Below are positions 1 through 8,609 of a stretch of DNA of 16,610 bases, piece after piece (positions within the stretch are counted from its first letter, which is position 1; each line of letters begins with the position of its first letter). The notes beneath the pieces are model-generated. The model was not told where the DNA came from and did not search any database. It saw only the letters and a program-made list of their open reading frames with translations. The position numbers and the translations under genes are program-made. The DNA is from Gallionellaceae bacterium UBA6222 (lineage in GTDB: Bacteria > Pseudomonadota > Gammaproteobacteria > Burkholderiales > Gallionellaceae). The DNA lies in NCBI GenBank assembly GCA_002421915.1, contig DISA01000084.1, positions 1-16,610 of the forward strand, given 5' to 3'.

Positions 1-457
1 TGACGTGATGGCGGGTGAAGCTGGAAGTTTTGACACGAATCCCCTTTGCCATCCCTTCCTCGCCCAGATACGCACCCCATGGCCAGGCGGCAATCGCCAC
101 GTGCACGCTCAGGGTGGTGGCGGCGATACCCATCGCCTCGGAACCGTAAAACACGATGGGGCGGATATAGCAGGATTCCAGCTTGTTGGCGCGCACCACT
201 TCGCGCTGCGCCTCCATCAGGGTTTCCTTGTCGAACGGCATCTTCATCTTGAAGATGTAGGCCGAATTGAACAGGCGGTCGGTGTGCTCGCGCAGACGGA
301 AGATCGCCGTTCCCTTGGCTGCCTTGTAGGCGCGCACGCCCTCGAACACGCCCATGCCGTAGTGCAGGGTGTGGGTCAGGACATGGGTGGTGGCTTCGCG
401 CCAGGGGACGAGCTTGCCGTCGTGCCAGATGAAGCCGTCGCGGTCGGACATGGACAT
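1..457 (-). CDS. ilvE: Branched-chain amino acid aminotransferase, 5' part (partial, runs off left edge)
   Basis: PLP-dependent (fold type IV) transaminase that interconverts Leu, Ile and Val with their 2-keto acids using glutamate/2-oxoglutarate, the last step of branched-chain amino acid synthesis in the cytoplasm. About 152 codons are visible, starting MSMSDRDGFIWHDGKLV. Visible family motifs are HYGMGVFEGVRAY (about residues 32-44), FRLREHTDRLFNSA with the phosphate-site Arg, and YIRPIVFYGSEAMG. The reading ends at TSSFTRHHV, so the PLP-binding lysine, which lies just after this point in the family, is outside the window. The start is the ATG read from 457 because AAGGA sits about 8 nt upstream; a second in-frame ATG two codons later is less well placed. 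It is divergent from the adenylate cyclase gene. Family identity is very safe; IlvE versus the closely related D-amino-acid aminotransferases is settled by the EGVRAY and RPI motifs. Confidence 0.95.
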   Translation of the reverse strand, partial: MSMSDRDGFIWHDGKLVPWREATTHVLTHTLHYGMGVFEGVRAYKAAKGTAIFRLREHTDRLFNSAYIFKMKMPFDKETLMEAQREVVRANKLESCYIRPIVFYGSEAMGIAATTLSVHVAIAAWPWGAYLGEEGMAKGIRVKTSSFTRHHV

Positions 458-498
458 GATGTATTTCCTTGAGGTTGAGTCGTCGAAAAGAAGGCGCA

Positions 499-527
499 AT
501 TCTAGCCCTTTCCATGTTGATATTGAA
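499..527 (-). promoter_or_regulatory. Probable ilvE promoter
   Basis: Read on the minus strand, TAGAAT (complement of 499-504) matches the sigma70 -10 consensus at 5 of 6 positions. At a 17-nt spacing the -35 box would be TTCAAT (complement of 522-527), a weak match. Transcription would begin near 492 and give a leader of about 35 nt before the ilvE ATG. The rest of the 458-634 stretch holds no convincing gene. Confidence 0.4.
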
Positions 528-623
528 GCTTGCCGAAAATGTTTTCATTGCGCCCGTGCAAGTCCATGCCTTTCGGCGTATTCCTTTTATGTGCGCTTCG
601 TGTAATCATTCGGCAGGTGATCG

Positions 624-630
624 GGGGAGG
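624..630 (+). promoter_or_regulatory. Shine-Dalgarno that decides the cyclase start
   Basis: A GGGGAGG-type purine run lies 4 nt before the GTG at 635. It is the only good ribosome binding site near the front of this reading frame. The upstream in-frame candidates (TTG 530, ATG 539, ATG 566) have no comparable site. A TGTAAT element at 601-606 could be the -10 of the cyclase promoter, which would place transcription start downstream of those earlier codons, but no good -35 accompanies it. Confidence 0.5.
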
Positions 631-634
631 TCGT

Positions 635-1951
635 GTGGCGCAACATATCAGCTCGCAGGAAATCAAGCCGGGTGTATTGGACTCGCAGGAAGACAAGCTG
701 CGCAAGAGCCTGCTCATTTTTGCCGCTGCCTTTATGACGTTTGCCGTCATGTTCTGGCTGGCCATCTACTGGGCGATGGGGGTGCATTTCTCCAGCAATG
801 TACCGTTGGGCTATCAACTGATTTCGGTCGGCTCACTGCTGCACTACCTGAAGACACGCAATTTCGTGGTCTTTCGCTTCATCCAGCTTTCCCTGTTTCT
901 TTTTACTCCCTTCATCATGCAGTGGAGCATGGGGAGTTCGATCACATCAAGCGGTGTGACACTTTGGGCCTTGCTGGCACCGATTGGCGCACTGGTGGTG
1001 TCAAGCTGGCGTGAATCTCTTCCCTGGTTCTTCGCCTACATCGTTCTGACTGCACTATCGGGTTTCTTCGACTATATGCTGGGGACCGGCGGAAGTGGCG
1101 GCATCCCCATGAACACCATCGGCGTGTTCTTTGCCATAAATTTTGCCGCCATGTCCTCGATCCTGTATTTCCTGGTGCGCTATTTCGTGGTCGAGACCGA
1201 GAAGATCAAGCTGCAGCTCGACCAGCAACATGCGTTATTGGCCGAAGAACAAAAGCGTTCCGAGCGGGTGCTGTTCAATGTGCTGCCTTCCAGCATTGCC
1301 GAACGCCTGAAAAGCAACGAGGGGTTGATCGCCGACGGTTATGCCGATGTGACGGTGATGTTTGCCGACCTCGTCAACTTCACCCAACTGACCGAGCAGA
1401 TGTCACCGGAACAGATGGTTGGCCTGCTGAATAACCTGTTTTCGGAATTTGACGAGCTGACCGAGAAGCACGGCCTGGAAAAGATCAAGACCATAGGCGA
1501 TGCCTATATGGTGGTGGGTGGCTTGACGCGCGAGCGGCAGGACTATGCGCGCGATGTGGTGAACATGGCGCTGGAAATGCTCGAGTTCATCGCCAGCCAC
1601 CCGCTCTCCGCCAGGCTTGGTCTGGGTGTGCATATCGGTATTGCCACCGGACCGGTGGTGGCCGGGGTAATCGGTACCAAGCGTTTCATCTATGATTTGT
1701 GGGGTGACACGGTGAATATTGCCAGCCGCCTGACGGATGATGCGCGATCCGGACACATTTTGACCGACAAGACCACCTACAATCGTCTGCGCCATGACTT
1801 CCTGTTCGAGCCGCCGAGCATGCTCAACATCAAGGGTAAGGGTGACATGGTTTCGTACCGGCTGGTTGGCCGGGTTGACGTGGCGGGTAATTCCATCAGC
1901 AACAATGTGTTCCATCTGCCACCGCATGACGGTGCACCGGCTGTCGCCTGA
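635..1951 (+). CDS. Membrane-bound class III adenylate cyclase
   Basis: Makes cAMP from ATP at the inner membrane. It has about 438 residues from the GTG at 635. Roughly residues 25-185 hold about six hydrophobic helices, for example LLIFAAAFMTFAVMFWLAIY and FFAYIVLTALSGFF. A charged helical linker (about 187-225, ending in the VLFNVLPSSIAERLK signalling-helix signature) leads to a C-terminal cyclase domain (about 235-410). All key residues are present: metal-binding Asp245 (FADLVNFT) and Asp289 (KTIGDAYM), the purine-specifying Lys in KIKTIGD with Asp354, and the transition-state residues Asn361 and Arg365 in YDLWGDTVNIASR. Lys plus Asp at the base-specifying sites favours ATP over GTP. A homodimer with two active sites is therefore expected. 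The ligand of the membrane domain is unknown. An upstream start (TTG 530, ATG 539 or ATG 566) remains possible, but the ribosome site at 624-630 favours 635. The gene converges on glnE. Confidence 0.9.
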   Translation: MAQHISSQEIKPGVLDSQEDKLRKSLLIFAAAFMTFAVMFWLAIYWAMGVHFSSNVPLGYQLISVGSLLHYLKTRNFVVFRFIQLSLFLFTPFIMQWSMGSSITSSGVTLWALLAPIGALVVSSWRESLPWFFAYIVLTALSGFFDYMLGTGGSGGIPMNTIGVFFAINFAAMSSILYFLVRYFVVETEKIKLQLDQQHALLAEEQKRSERVLFNVLPSSIAERLKSNEGLIADGYADVTVMFADLVNFTQLTEQMSPEQMVGLLNNLFSEFDELTEKHGLEKIKTIGDAYMVVGGLTRERQDYARDVVNMALEMLEFIASHPLSARLGLGVHIGIATGPVVAGVIGTKRFIYDLWGDTVNIASRLTDDARSGHILTDKTTYNRLRHDFLFEPPSMLNIKGKGDMVSYRLVGRVDVAGNSISNNVFHLPPHDGAPAVA

Positions 1952-1952
1952 T

Positions 1953-4646
1953 TCATTCTCCCAGAAGTTGCTGCCACAATCCGGACACGGCAGTCGTGTC
2001 CAGGCGGCCCGGTTCGATACGGCACGGCGACTGGTTGTTCAGTCGCATACCGTGCTGTAGCCGGCGCAGATCCCGGTATAAATCACGCAGTGCCTCACTG
2101 TCTGTCCGATTGATCAACCCGAGTTCCGCTGCCGTCTGCAGCAGCGCGAGGTTGCCGCTGTTGGCGGTCAGTTGCGGATAGCGTGCGGCATGTGCCAGCA
2201 CCAGAAATTGCACCATGAATTCGATATCGACCATGCCGCCGCTGTCGTGTTTGATATCGAACCGGTCGCTGTGGTTAGGGTGTCCATCGTGCATCTTGCG
2301 CCGCATCTCCAGTACTTCCTGTTTGAGTTTGGCAGTATCGCGCGGCAGACAGAGGATCGCTTTGCGAATCTGTTCAAAGCGCTCACCAACCGCGTCATCG
2401 CCGGCACAAAAACGTGCCCGGGTCAGTGCCTGATGCTCCCATACCCAGGCGTGCTCGCGTTGATAGGACTCGAATGAGCCGATGGAGTTGACCAGCAGGC
2501 CGCTTTCGCCGTTCGGACGCAGGCGCAGATCGACCTCATACAGGCGACCGGCAGCGGTGTGGCTGGAGATCAGTGTGTTGATACGCTGCGCCAGTCGCGC
2601 GTAGATCTGTCCGGCATCGGGCTGCTCATCGTCGTACAGGAAAACCAGATCGAGATCGGAGGCGTAGCCCAGTTCACGCCCGCCCAATTTGCCGTAGGCG
2701 ATGATGGCGAAGCGCGGTTGCTCGCGGTGTTTCTGGCGCAGGTCGTGCCAGCACAGACGCAGCACGTGGCGCAGGATCAGGTCGGCAAGATCGCTCAGGT
2801 GGTCACTCAATTTTTCCAGCGGCAACACCCCTTGCAGATCCATCGCCAGCAGATGGAAGGTTTGCGCCTGCTGGAACTGGCGCAGCACATCCATCTCGCG
2901 TTCGGTATCGCTATGGTGCGCCTCGAGCTCCATCGCCAATTGCGCATCCAGTTGCGGCCAGTCCGGTGCCACGTACAGTTCGCGTGTGTCGAGCAATTCG
3001 TCAAGCAGGATGGGATGCTGTGCCAGATAGTCGCCGGCCCAGGCGCTGGCAGCCAGCATGTGCACCAGCCGGGGCAGTGCCTGCGGGTATTCGGCGAGAA
3101 AGGCGAGATACGAGGCGCGGCGCGCGATGGCTTCCAGCAGCATCTGCGCGCGGCGCAATGCGTCGTCGCGGTTCTGTTCTGCCGCGCACAAACGGATGAA
3201 GCGCGGCAACAGGCTGTCCATGCGTTGCCGGCTGGTTTCGGGGAGTTGGCGGTAGCGGTTGCCGGTACGGAATTGTCCCAGCATCTCCGCCAGTGCGGGG
3301 GCTTCGCGGTAACCCAGTTCACCCAGTGCCGCCGTCAGCGTCTCGCAGTCGCCCCCTTCCTGCCACAGCGTCTCGTTGCCGTCCGTTTCTTTGCTGCCGA
3401 ACACCGTTTCGAACTGTGCATTGACGAAGGTGCGCAGCGGATCGAGGTCGGCGAGCAGGGTTGTGTAGTCGGCATAGCCCATGGCCCGCGCGATAATCGC
3501 CTGCTGCTCGGCAGCTTCCGGCAGCATCTGTGTTTGTTGGTCGTCCAGATATTGCAGGCGGTGTTCCAGTTCGCGCAAAAACACGTAGCTTTGGTCCAGA
3601 CGCTGCACGATGCCGGCTTGCAATTCCCCTGCCGTGCCCAGCAATTGCAGCACCTGCCGCGTCGGCCTGATGCGCAGCCGTGCATCACGTCCGCCGCGTA
3701 TCAGCTGGAACACCTGGGCGATGAATTCGATCTCACGAATACCGCCGGCACCGAGTTTGATATTTTGCTGGCGTTCGCGCCGTACCACTTCGGCGCGAAT
3801 CTGCGCATGCAGTTTGCGCATCGAATCGAAGGCGCCGAAATCGAGATATTTGCGGAACACGAAAGGCTGCACCAGCCGATCCAGTTCAACGCTGTGCGGA
3901 TCGTGCGGCGGTGAGACCACGCGCGCCTTGATCCATGCATAGCGTTCCCATTCGCGGCCCTGCGCAACCAGATATTCTTCCAGCCCGCCAAAACTCATGA
4001 CCAGCGGCCCGCTGTCGCCGTAGGGGCGCAGGCGCATATCGACGCGGAACACATAACCATCGGCGGTCAGATCGTTGATGAGAGCGATGATACGGCGCCC
4101 GAGGCGGCTGAAGAATTCGTGATTGGACAGGCTGCGCGCGCCATTCGTCTCGCCTTCTTCAGGATACACAAAGATCAGGTCGATGTCGGAGGAGACATTG
4201 AGTTCGCCGCCGCCCAGTTTGCCCATGCCGATCACCAGCATCTGCTGCGCGGCACCGCTGTCCGCCCCGATTGGCTGGCCGAATTGCGCGGACAGACTTC
4301 CCATGCAGAATATCTGCGCGCGGCATAGCGCGAGTTCGGCCAGCGCGGTCATCGCGCGCATCACTTCCGACAAGTCGCACAGTCCGCCCAGATCGCGCAC
4401 TATCAGCTGCAACATCACGCGTTTGCGCAGGATGCGCAATGCATGTGCCAGTTCCGCTTCGTCGGCAGCGGGCAACTCATCCAGCCAGCATTCGATCAGC
4501 GCGGCATCGGTTGCCAGTTGGTGTTGTGCATGCAACCGTTCCAGCCAGGCTGGTTCCGCATCCAGCAGGCGTGTGAAATAGTGGCTGCAGCGCCGGGCAT
4601 GGGCGACCAGTGTGTCGAAATCGGCAATCTGTGGGGCAGGTCTCAT
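1953..4646 (-). CDS. glnE: Bifunctional glutamine synthetase adenylyltransferase/adenylyl-removing enzyme
   Basis: Adds AMP to, and removes AMP from, a tyrosine of glutamine synthetase under control of PII and glutamine, thereby tuning ammonium assimilation in the cytoplasm. About 897 residues from the ATG read at 4646, slightly shorter than the 946 of E. coli. Both nucleotidyltransferase halves are intact: the N-terminal removase motif GMGKLGGGELN-SSDIDLIF at about residues 140-160 (Asp154, Asp156), and the C-terminal transferase motif AYGKLGGRELGYASDLDLVF at about 648-668. The frame is open back to a GTG at 4727, but I choose 4646 because family similarity (DTLVAHARRCSHYF...) begins just after it and a TATAAT element at 4689-4694 would start transcription inside any longer version. 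No strong Shine-Dalgarno is visible at either start. The stop codon is 1 nt from that of the cyclase gene. Confidence 0.95.
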   Translation of the reverse strand: MRPAPQIADFDTLVAHARRCSHYFTRLLDAEPAWLERLHAQHQLATDAALIECWLDELPAADEAELAHALRILRKRVMLQLIVRDLGGLCDLSEVMRAMTALAELALCRAQIFCMGSLSAQFGQPIGADSGAAQQMLVIGMGKLGGGELNVSSDIDLIFVYPEEGETNGARSLSNHEFFSRLGRRIIALINDLTADGYVFRVDMRLRPYGDSGPLVMSFGGLEEYLVAQGREWERYAWIKARVVSPPHDPHSVELDRLVQPFVFRKYLDFGAFDSMRKLHAQIRAEVVRRERQQNIKLGAGGIREIEFIAQVFQLIRGGRDARLRIRPTRQVLQLLGTAGELQAGIVQRLDQSYVFLRELEHRLQYLDDQQTQMLPEAAEQQAIIARAMGYADYTTLLADLDPLRTFVNAQFETVFGSKETDGNETLWQEGGDCETLTAALGELGYREAPALAEMLGQFRTGNRYRQLPETSRQRMDSLLPRFIRLCAAEQNRDDALRRAQMLLEAIARRASYLAFLAEYPQALPRLVHMLAASAWAGDYLAQHPILLDELLDTRELYVAPDWPQLDAQLAMELEAHHSDTEREMDVLRQFQQAQTFHLLAMDLQGVLPLEKLSDHLSDLADLILRHVLRLCWHDLRQKHREQPRFAIIAYGKLGGRELGYASDLDLVFLYDDEQPDAGQIYARLAQRINTLISSHTAAGRLYEVDLRLRPNGESGLLVNSIGSFESYQREHAWVWEHQALTRARFCAGDDAVGERFEQIRKAILCLPRDTAKLKQEVLEMRRKMHDGHPNHSDRFDIKHDSGGMVDIEFMVQFLVLAHAARYPQLTANSGNLALLQTAAELGLINRTDSEALRDLYRDLRRLQHGMRLNNQSPCRIEPGRLDTTAVSGLWQQLLGE

Positions 4647-4688
4647 CTGGGTTCGGTTAAAATGAAAGCGTTCGTTTCCGACCGGTGC

Positions 4689-4694
4689 ATTATA
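4689..4694 (-). promoter_or_regulatory. -10 element of the probable glnE promoter
   Basis: On the minus strand the sequence reads TATAAT, a perfect sigma70 -10, 43 nt upstream of the glnE ATG; the leader would be about 36 nt. No good -35 is found 16-18 nt upstream, so an activator may be needed. On the plus strand the same site reads TATAGC and could weakly serve yhdP. A TAAAAT at 4658-4663 is another weak yhdP candidate. Confidence 0.45.
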
Positions 4695-4750
4695 GCCCCC
4701 ATGTTCAACCACTCCCCATCCCGCCACGCGTTACTGAACGCCCGCCAAAT

Positions 4751-7700
4751 ATGTTGAAGCGACTGTTACGGCATACCGCACTTGGCACCTGGTATGTCTC
4801 GCGCATTTTGCTGTTGCTTGTGCTCGTGTTGATTGTGGGAGGGGCGGCCTTTTTGCGTTTCTCGATATTGCCCCAGATCGAGCACTACCATGGTGACATC
4901 GAGGCGGCGGCCAGTGCCAGTATTGGCCGTCCACTGACGATTGCGCGCATTGAGGCCAACTGGGAAGGCTTGCGTCCGAGCCTGGTATTGTCCGAGGTGA
5001 GCATTCGCGACGAACAGGGGCGGGTTGCCCTGCAATTTCCCGTGATGCGCAATACGGTAGCCTGGACCAGTCTGCTGTTTGGGGAGTTACGTTTTTACAG
5101 CCTGCAACTGGATAATCCCCAGTTGTCGATCCGGCGCGATCCGGCCGGCCGTTTGTATGTGGGAGGTATCGAGTCGGCCGCGCAATCTTCGGTTGTTTCA
5201 GGTGCGGAGACGGCGGACTGGTTGCTGCATCAGACCCTGATCGTGATCAGGGAGGGGCGAATCGTATGGCAGGACGAGCTGCGTGGCGCACCTCCGGTGA
5301 CTTTTGAACACTTTGCACTTACCCTCAATAATCACTCTGATCATCACCGTTTCACCCTGAATGCCGTGCCACCTTCAACCCTGGCGACAGCGGTCGAACT
5401 GCGCGGTGATCTGTATGGTGATGGGTTTGCCGCCACCCATAGTTGGCGGGGGGATTTGTTTGCGCGTATCGACCAGGCGGATGTTGCCACCGGGCGTACA
5501 TGGCTCGACTTGCCTTTCAGTCTGCAACAAGGGAGCGGTGACTTGCAGCTGTCACTGAATTTGGCGCAGGGCGCCATCACCGGGATGGCGGCAAAAGTTG
5601 ATCTGCGCGATGTCCAGGCACGACTCGGCACTGAATTGCCGGTGCTTGCGTTGCGTGAATTTAAGGGGGGACTGGGCTGGCGGCAATTGCGCAACGGTTT
5701 CGAAATTTCCGCCGATAATTTTTCTTTGCGTATGCGTGACGGTTTCACTTTGCCGCCAATCAATTTCCTGCTCAACCTGAATGCCAGAAGTGGCTACGGC
5801 TCGGCTTCAGGGGAGGCGCGCGTGGATGCGCTCAACCTGTCCGATGTGGGGCGATTGCTTGACTACCTGCCGCTGGCGGCCAAAGTAAAGCAGAGTATTA
5901 CCGATCTTGGATTGCAGGGCAGTGTGCGCGATCTGCAGGCAAGCTGGCAGGGTGACATTGAGGCATTATTGCGTTATCGGGTGCGGGCGCAATTCGAACA
6001 GGTCGCCATGCGCCGGCTCGGCAAGTTGCCGGGGTTTTCCGGATTGAGCGGGCGCATCGATGGCAGCGATAGTCATGGTGTGCTGTGGGTGGACAGCCAT
6101 GATTTCAGGGTGGAAGCACCGGACTTTCTGGCAGAACCGTTGCAGTTTGATGAGCTAACCGGGCAACTGGACTGGCTGCACAACCCGCCGCATGGATGGA
6201 ACCTCAAGCTGAACAACCTGCGTGTAGCCAATGCCGATCTGGCGGGAACGGTCTTTGGCAGTTATCAATTGGCCGACGGCCCCGGTGTTGCCGACCTGAC
6301 AGTCAATCTTGCGCGCGCTTCGGTGCAGCATGCTGCACGGTATATTCCGCAGCATGCTTTTGGCGATGCGACGTATCGCTGGCTGCAGACCGGCTTGCAG
6401 GACGGACAGGCTGATTCATTCCAATTGCGGGTGCGCGGCGATCTGCGGAATTTTCCGTTTGCAGAGGGCAACACGGGGCTATTCAAAATTACCGCCAAGG
6501 CAAAGGATGTGGCGATCGAATTCGATCCCGATTGGCCGCGCATCGAGCAGGCGCAGGCGGAATTACTGATTCAAGGCAGGTTGCTCGAAGTAAAAGCCTC
6601 CCGTGCCAGAACGGCTGGAGCCGCCTTGCAAAGAGTGCGTGTGGCATTGCCGGATATGCTGGCACCCGCCCTGGTCATGGAGGTGGACGGGGAAGCGGCA
6701 GATGACACGCAACGCTCACTCGACTACATACGCAACAGCCCGGTGCAGGGTTACCTTGATGGCTATACCGACGACTTTCATGCCCGTGGCAGGGGGCTGC
6801 TCAAACTGCACCTGGAGATTCCGCTGGGGCACGATGCACCGGCCAAAGTACTTGGCAGTTATCGCATCGACAGCAATACACTCGACTTGGGGGCGCACGT
6901 TCCACTGTTGCAACGCGTGCAGGGTGAACTCTCTTTCAGCAACGAAACCATACAGGCCAGTGATGTCGCTTTGCAGGTCATGGGCGGCCCGGCGCGCCTT
7001 GCTGTACGCAGTGAAGAGGGAGCCTTGCTGGTCGATGCCAAAGGAAAGCTGGATGCCGATGGTCTGCATGCCGCCTATCGCTATCCATTGCTGCGGCACC
7101 TGCACGGACAAACTGACTGGCAGGCAAAGATCAGGGTGCGCGATAAACTGGCCGACGTGCAGGTGAGTTCCGATTTGCTCGGGCTGGCTTCCGATTTGCC
7201 CCACCCTTTTAACAAACTGCCGGCACAAAAGATCGATCTTCGTTTTGGGCAGAAGGATATCGACGCCGGGCAAGACAGTCTGAAATTGAGTTATGGCGAG
7301 ATCGTGGATATCACACTGCTGCGCAACGAGGCGATCGATGGTGCCAGGGCCATTCGGCGCGGCAATATCGTGCTGGGCAAGGCAGCCGGGGTCAATGACA
7401 AGGAAGGTATCTGGATTACCGGCCGGCTGCCGCGTCTGGATTTGCAGGGCTGGAGCGGTTGGTCGGATATGCCGCAACGCGAGGGGGTGCTGCCCAACAT
7501 CGCCGGCATCGATGTGACGCTGGGCGAGGTGGCCGGTTTTGGCAACCGGATACACGGCCTCAACATCCGTGGCAGCGGCCGCAATGGCCTGATCAGCACA
7601 CGTCTGACTTCGGATGAAGTCACTGGTGATCTGATCTGGCAGCCGCAGGATCAGGGCAGGCTGCTGGTGCGTTTGAAACAATTAAAACTGGGCTCCGGGG

Positions 7701-8572
7701 GTGCGGGCGAGACAAACGCCGCCCCGCCAGCAGACGAACAGGTTGAGGGCGCTGTTTCAATGCCGGTGGTCGATATGACGGTGGATAGTTTTTTCTGGAA
7801 AGGGCGGCTGCTGGGAAGGCTTGTCCTGCTGCTGGAAGGTGAGGCAGGGGATATCGTGTTGAAATCCATGCGCCTGACCAATCCGGACGCATTGCTGGAT
7901 GCGAACGGGCGCTGGCGTGTGCTCAAAGGTGAGACGCAGGTCAATCTTAAAATGGATATTGCCGATTCGGGGAGATTGTTGGCACGTTCCGGTTATCCGG
8001 ACAGCGTGACGGGCGCCAAGGGTGTGTTGGAGAGTGTGCTGATCTGGCATGGCTCACCGGGTGCGTTCAATTACCCCAGTCTGTTTGGTTCGGTACGGGT
8101 CAACGTCGGCAAAGGGCGCTTTCTACAAGTTGATCCGGGCGCGGCAAAATTGCTCGGTGTCTTGAGCCTGCAAGCTTTGCCCAAACGGATTTCGCTCGAT
8201 TTCACCGATGTTTTCAGTCCCGGTTTCCAGTTCGATACTATTTCCGGGCTGGCGCTGATCGAGAACGGTATGCTCAAAACCGAGGATTTTTCCATGGCGG
8301 GTACTTCTGCCAAAGTCACCCTGCGCGGCGAGGTGGACATTGAGCGTGAGACCCAGCAGCTCCAAGTGCGTGTGCTCCCTGCGCTGGGTGCCAATGTGTC
8401 GCTGTTGTCATTCGCTGCCGGCCCTGCGGTTGGGGTTGGGGTGTTGCTTGCCAATAAATTATTGCGCGACCCGCTCGATAAGCTGGTCTCGTTTGACTAC
8501 AATGTCAGCGGCAGTTGGGCTGACCCGGTAGTCGAACGGGTCGGATCGAGCAAGCCGCCGGCCGGGGAATAA
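4751..8572 (+). CDS. yhdP: YhdP-family AsmA-like envelope protein
   Basis: Member of the AsmA-like group (YhdP, TamB, YdbH) thought to bridge the inner and outer membranes and carry phospholipid to the outer membrane. It has 1273 residues against 1266 in E. coli. One N-terminal membrane anchor (about residues 17-37, SRILLLLVLVLIVGGAAFLRF) is followed by a long periplasmic part rich in alternating beta strands. The N-terminal region carries the family pattern ASIGRPLTIARIEANWEGLRPSL, split here as ASIGRPL and ANWEGL. The C-terminal AsmA-like domain (about 1080-1265) includes GRFLQVDPGAAKLLGVLSLQ and RDPLDKLVSFDYNVSGSW. The frame is open upstream to a GTG at 4685, but the ATG at 4751 gives the normal family N-terminus. 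First gene of the plus-strand run leading to tldD; yhdP and tldD are also neighbours in E. coli. Confidence 0.95.
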   Translation: MLKRLLRHTALGTWYVSRILLLLVLVLIVGGAAFLRFSILPQIEHYHGDIEAAASASIGRPLTIARIEANWEGLRPSLVLSEVSIRDEQGRVALQFPVMRNTVAWTSLLFGELRFYSLQLDNPQLSIRRDPAGRLYVGGIESAAQSSVVSGAETADWLLHQTLIVIREGRIVWQDELRGAPPVTFEHFALTLNNHSDHHRFTLNAVPPSTLATAVELRGDLYGDGFAATHSWRGDLFARIDQADVATGRTWLDLPFSLQQGSGDLQLSLNLAQGAITGMAAKVDLRDVQARLGTELPVLALREFKGGLGWRQLRNGFEISADNFSLRMRDGFTLPPINFLLNLNARSGYGSASGEARVDALNLSDVGRLLDYLPLAAKVKQSITDLGLQGSVRDLQASWQGDIEALLRYRVRAQFEQVAMRRLGKLPGFSGLSGRIDGSDSHGVLWVDSHDFRVEAPDFLAEPLQFDELTGQLDWLHNPPHGWNLKLNNLRVANADLAGTVFGSYQLADGPGVADLTVNLARASVQHAARYIPQHAFGDATYRWLQTGLQDGQADSFQLRVRGDLRNFPFAEGNTGLFKITAKAKDVAIEFDPDWPRIEQAQAELLIQGRLLEVKASRARTAGAALQRVRVALPDMLAPALVMEVDGEAADDTQRSLDYIRNSPVQGYLDGYTDDFHARGRGLLKLHLEIPLGHDAPAKVLGSYRIDSNTLDLGAHVPLLQRVQGELSFSNETIQASDVALQVMGGPARLAVRSEEGALLVDAKGKLDADGLHAAYRYPLLRHLHGQTDWQAKIRVRDKLADVQVSSDLLGLASDLPHPFNKLPAQKIDLRFGQKDIDAGQDSLKLSYGEIVDITLLRNEAIDGARAIRRGNIVLGKAAGVNDKEGIWITGRLPRLDLQGWSGWSDMPQREGVLPNIAGIDVTLGEVAGFGNRIHGLNIRGSGRNGLISTRLTSDEVTGDLIWQPQDQGRLLVRLKQLKLGSGGAGETNAAPPADEQVEGAVSMPVVDMTVDSFFWKGRLLGRLVLLLEGEAGDIVLKSMRLTNPDALLDANGRWRVLKGETQVNLKMDIADSGRLLARSGYPDSVTGAKGVLESVLIWHGSPGAFNYPSLFGSVRVNVGKGRFLQVDPGAAKLLGVLSLQALPKRISLDFTDVFSPGFQFDTISGLALIENGMLKTEDFSMAGTSAKVTLRGEVDIERETQQLQVRVLPALGANVSLLSFAAGPAVGVGVLLANKLLRDPLDKLVSFDYNVSGSWADPVVERVGSSKPPAGE

Positions 8573-8609
8573 GCGTTAACATCATCCATCAACGAAAGAA
8601 CTTTTCATC

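Noticed and set aside
2559..3914. Open frame of 451 codons on the plus strand opposite glnE
   Set aside because: It is antisense to a well-conserved glnE region, its translation is rich in Gln, His and Arg with no domain pattern, and it is explained by the codon bias of the GC-rich gene on the other strand.
4685..4750. Upstream GTG extension of yhdP
   Set aside because: It adds 22 non-conserved, proline-rich residues before the membrane anchor; the ATG at 4751 gives a normal family N-terminus and length.
6716..7681. Open frame of 321 codons on the minus strand opposite yhdP
   Set aside because: No family pattern and no ribosome site; yhdP on the other strand is full length and conserved.
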